Shown one piece after another: positions 5,560 through 6,060 of a stretch of 6,060 nt of DNA (position 1 is the stretch's first letter; each line of letters starts with the position of its first letter). The notes below the pieces were generated by a model. That model saw nothing but the letters and a program-made list of their open reading frames with translations, did not search any database and was not told the origin of the DNA. The translations under genes and the position numbers were made by a program. The DNA is from an uncultured Prevotella sp. Its GTDB lineage: Bacteria > Bacteroidota > Bacteroidia > Bacteroidales > Bacteroidaceae. The stretch covers positions 1-6,060 of the forward strand of contig CALZAP010000102.1 of NCBI GenBank assembly GCA_945614335.1, given 5' to 3'.

Positions 5560-6060
5560 ATGAAAACAATATGCTTATATTTTGAGATACACCAGATTAT
5601 ACATCTCAAGAGATACCGTTTCTTCGACATAGGCATCGACCACTATTACTATGATGACTATGAGAACGAGAGAAGCATCACCGAGATTGCCGAGCGTTCC
5701 TACATGCCGGCACTTAACACACTCGGCGACATGATAAAGGAAAACAACGGGCTGTTCAAGGTTGCCTTCTCCATCTCCGGCGTGGGCATGGAACAGCTTG
5801 AAATGCACGCTCCGCAGGTTATCTCCAAGCTCCAGGAACTCAACGAGACCGGATGCGTGGAATTCCTTGCCGAGCCCTATAGCCACGGACTCTCCTCGTT
5901 GGCCAACGAGGAGGCGTTTGCTGCCGACGTGAAGAAGCAGTGCAAGAAGATGAAAGACTATTTCGGAAAGGAACCTACCGTGCTCCGCAACTCTTCTCTC
6001 ATCTATAGCGACGACATCGGCGGACAGGTGGCAGCTATGGGATTCAAGGGAATGCTCACC
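5560..6060 (+). CDS. GH57 alpha-amylase-like protein, N-terminal part; runs off the window
   Basis: The ATG at 5560 opens a frame that stays open to the last base: 167 residues of a family whose alpha-amylase-like members are about 400-480 long. GH57 enzymes cleave or transfer alpha-glucan chains with a (beta/alpha)7 barrel. Visible blocks are CLYFEIHQI (5-13), the first conserved region, normally HQP; FFDIGIDHYYYDD (21-33), which I associate with Bacteroidota GH57 alpha-amylase-like proteins; GCVEFLAEPYSHGL (98-111); and PTVLRNSSLIYSDDIG (139-154) followed by GFKGML (161-166). In active relatives the last block carries the nucleophile Glu (pattern TELIY); here it is Ser146. The catalytic Asp would lie beyond the window. 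The start is preceded by AAAGAAG and an AT-rich stretch, with no strong Shine-Dalgarno. Third gene of the alpha-glucan operon. Family assignment is strong; hydrolytic activity is doubtful. Confidence 0.88.
   Translation, partial: MKTICLYFEIHQIIHLKRYRFFDIGIDHYYYDDYENERSITEIAERSYMPALNTLGDMIKENNGLFKVAFSISGVGMEQLEMHAPQVISKLQELNETGCVEFLAEPYSHGLSSLANEEAFAADVKKQCKKMKDYFGKEPTVLRNSSLIYSDDIGGQVAAMGFKGMLT

Overview
The window looks like a stretch of a Bacteroidota chromosome, most likely Bacteroidales and Prevotella-like. Three things point there: two promoters of the Bacteroidota type (TTTG, about 20 bp, TAnnTTTG), mostly weak ribosome-binding sites, and protein sequences that resemble Bacteroides/Prevotella versions of each family as I remember them. 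No database search was possible, so the genus is an inference. I see no mobile element, CRISPR array, tRNA or rRNA.

Left part (1-1265, + strand): the 3' end of miaA (tRNA A37 dimethylallyltransferase) overlaps by 10 bp a gene for a lipid-kinase-like protein of the diacylglycerol kinase catalytic family. The hallmark motifs of that protein are altered. Middle part (1302-2006, - strand): a Crp/Fnr-type regulator converges on the kinase-like gene across 36 bp. It is divergent from the next operon across a 251-bp AT-rich control region. That region holds two back-to-back promoters, a perfect 10-bp inverted repeat flanking the regulator's promoter, and A/T tracts spaced about 10 bp apart that predict curved DNA.

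Right part (2258-6060, + strand): an intracellular alpha-glucan (glycogen) gene set runs off the window. It encodes a GH133 glycogen-debranching-type protein, a GT4-type glycosyltransferase with an intact E-x7-E donor motif, and the first 167 residues of a GH57 alpha-amylase-like protein. The three genes lie 18 and 65 bp apart and are probably one operon, transcribed from the promoter at 2129-2160. The simplest reading is cytosolic synthesis and trimming of a storage alpha-glucan, perhaps under control of the divergent regulator.

The most interesting point is that both glycoside-hydrolase-fold proteins carry changes at positions expected to be catalytic. The GH133 protein has WMN where the family has WMD. 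The GH57 protein has Ser where the nucleophile Glu is expected, plus HQI instead of HQP. The glycosyltransferase between them looks intact. This may be a conserved Bacteroidota alpha-glucan module in which these two proteins do something other than ordinary hydrolysis.
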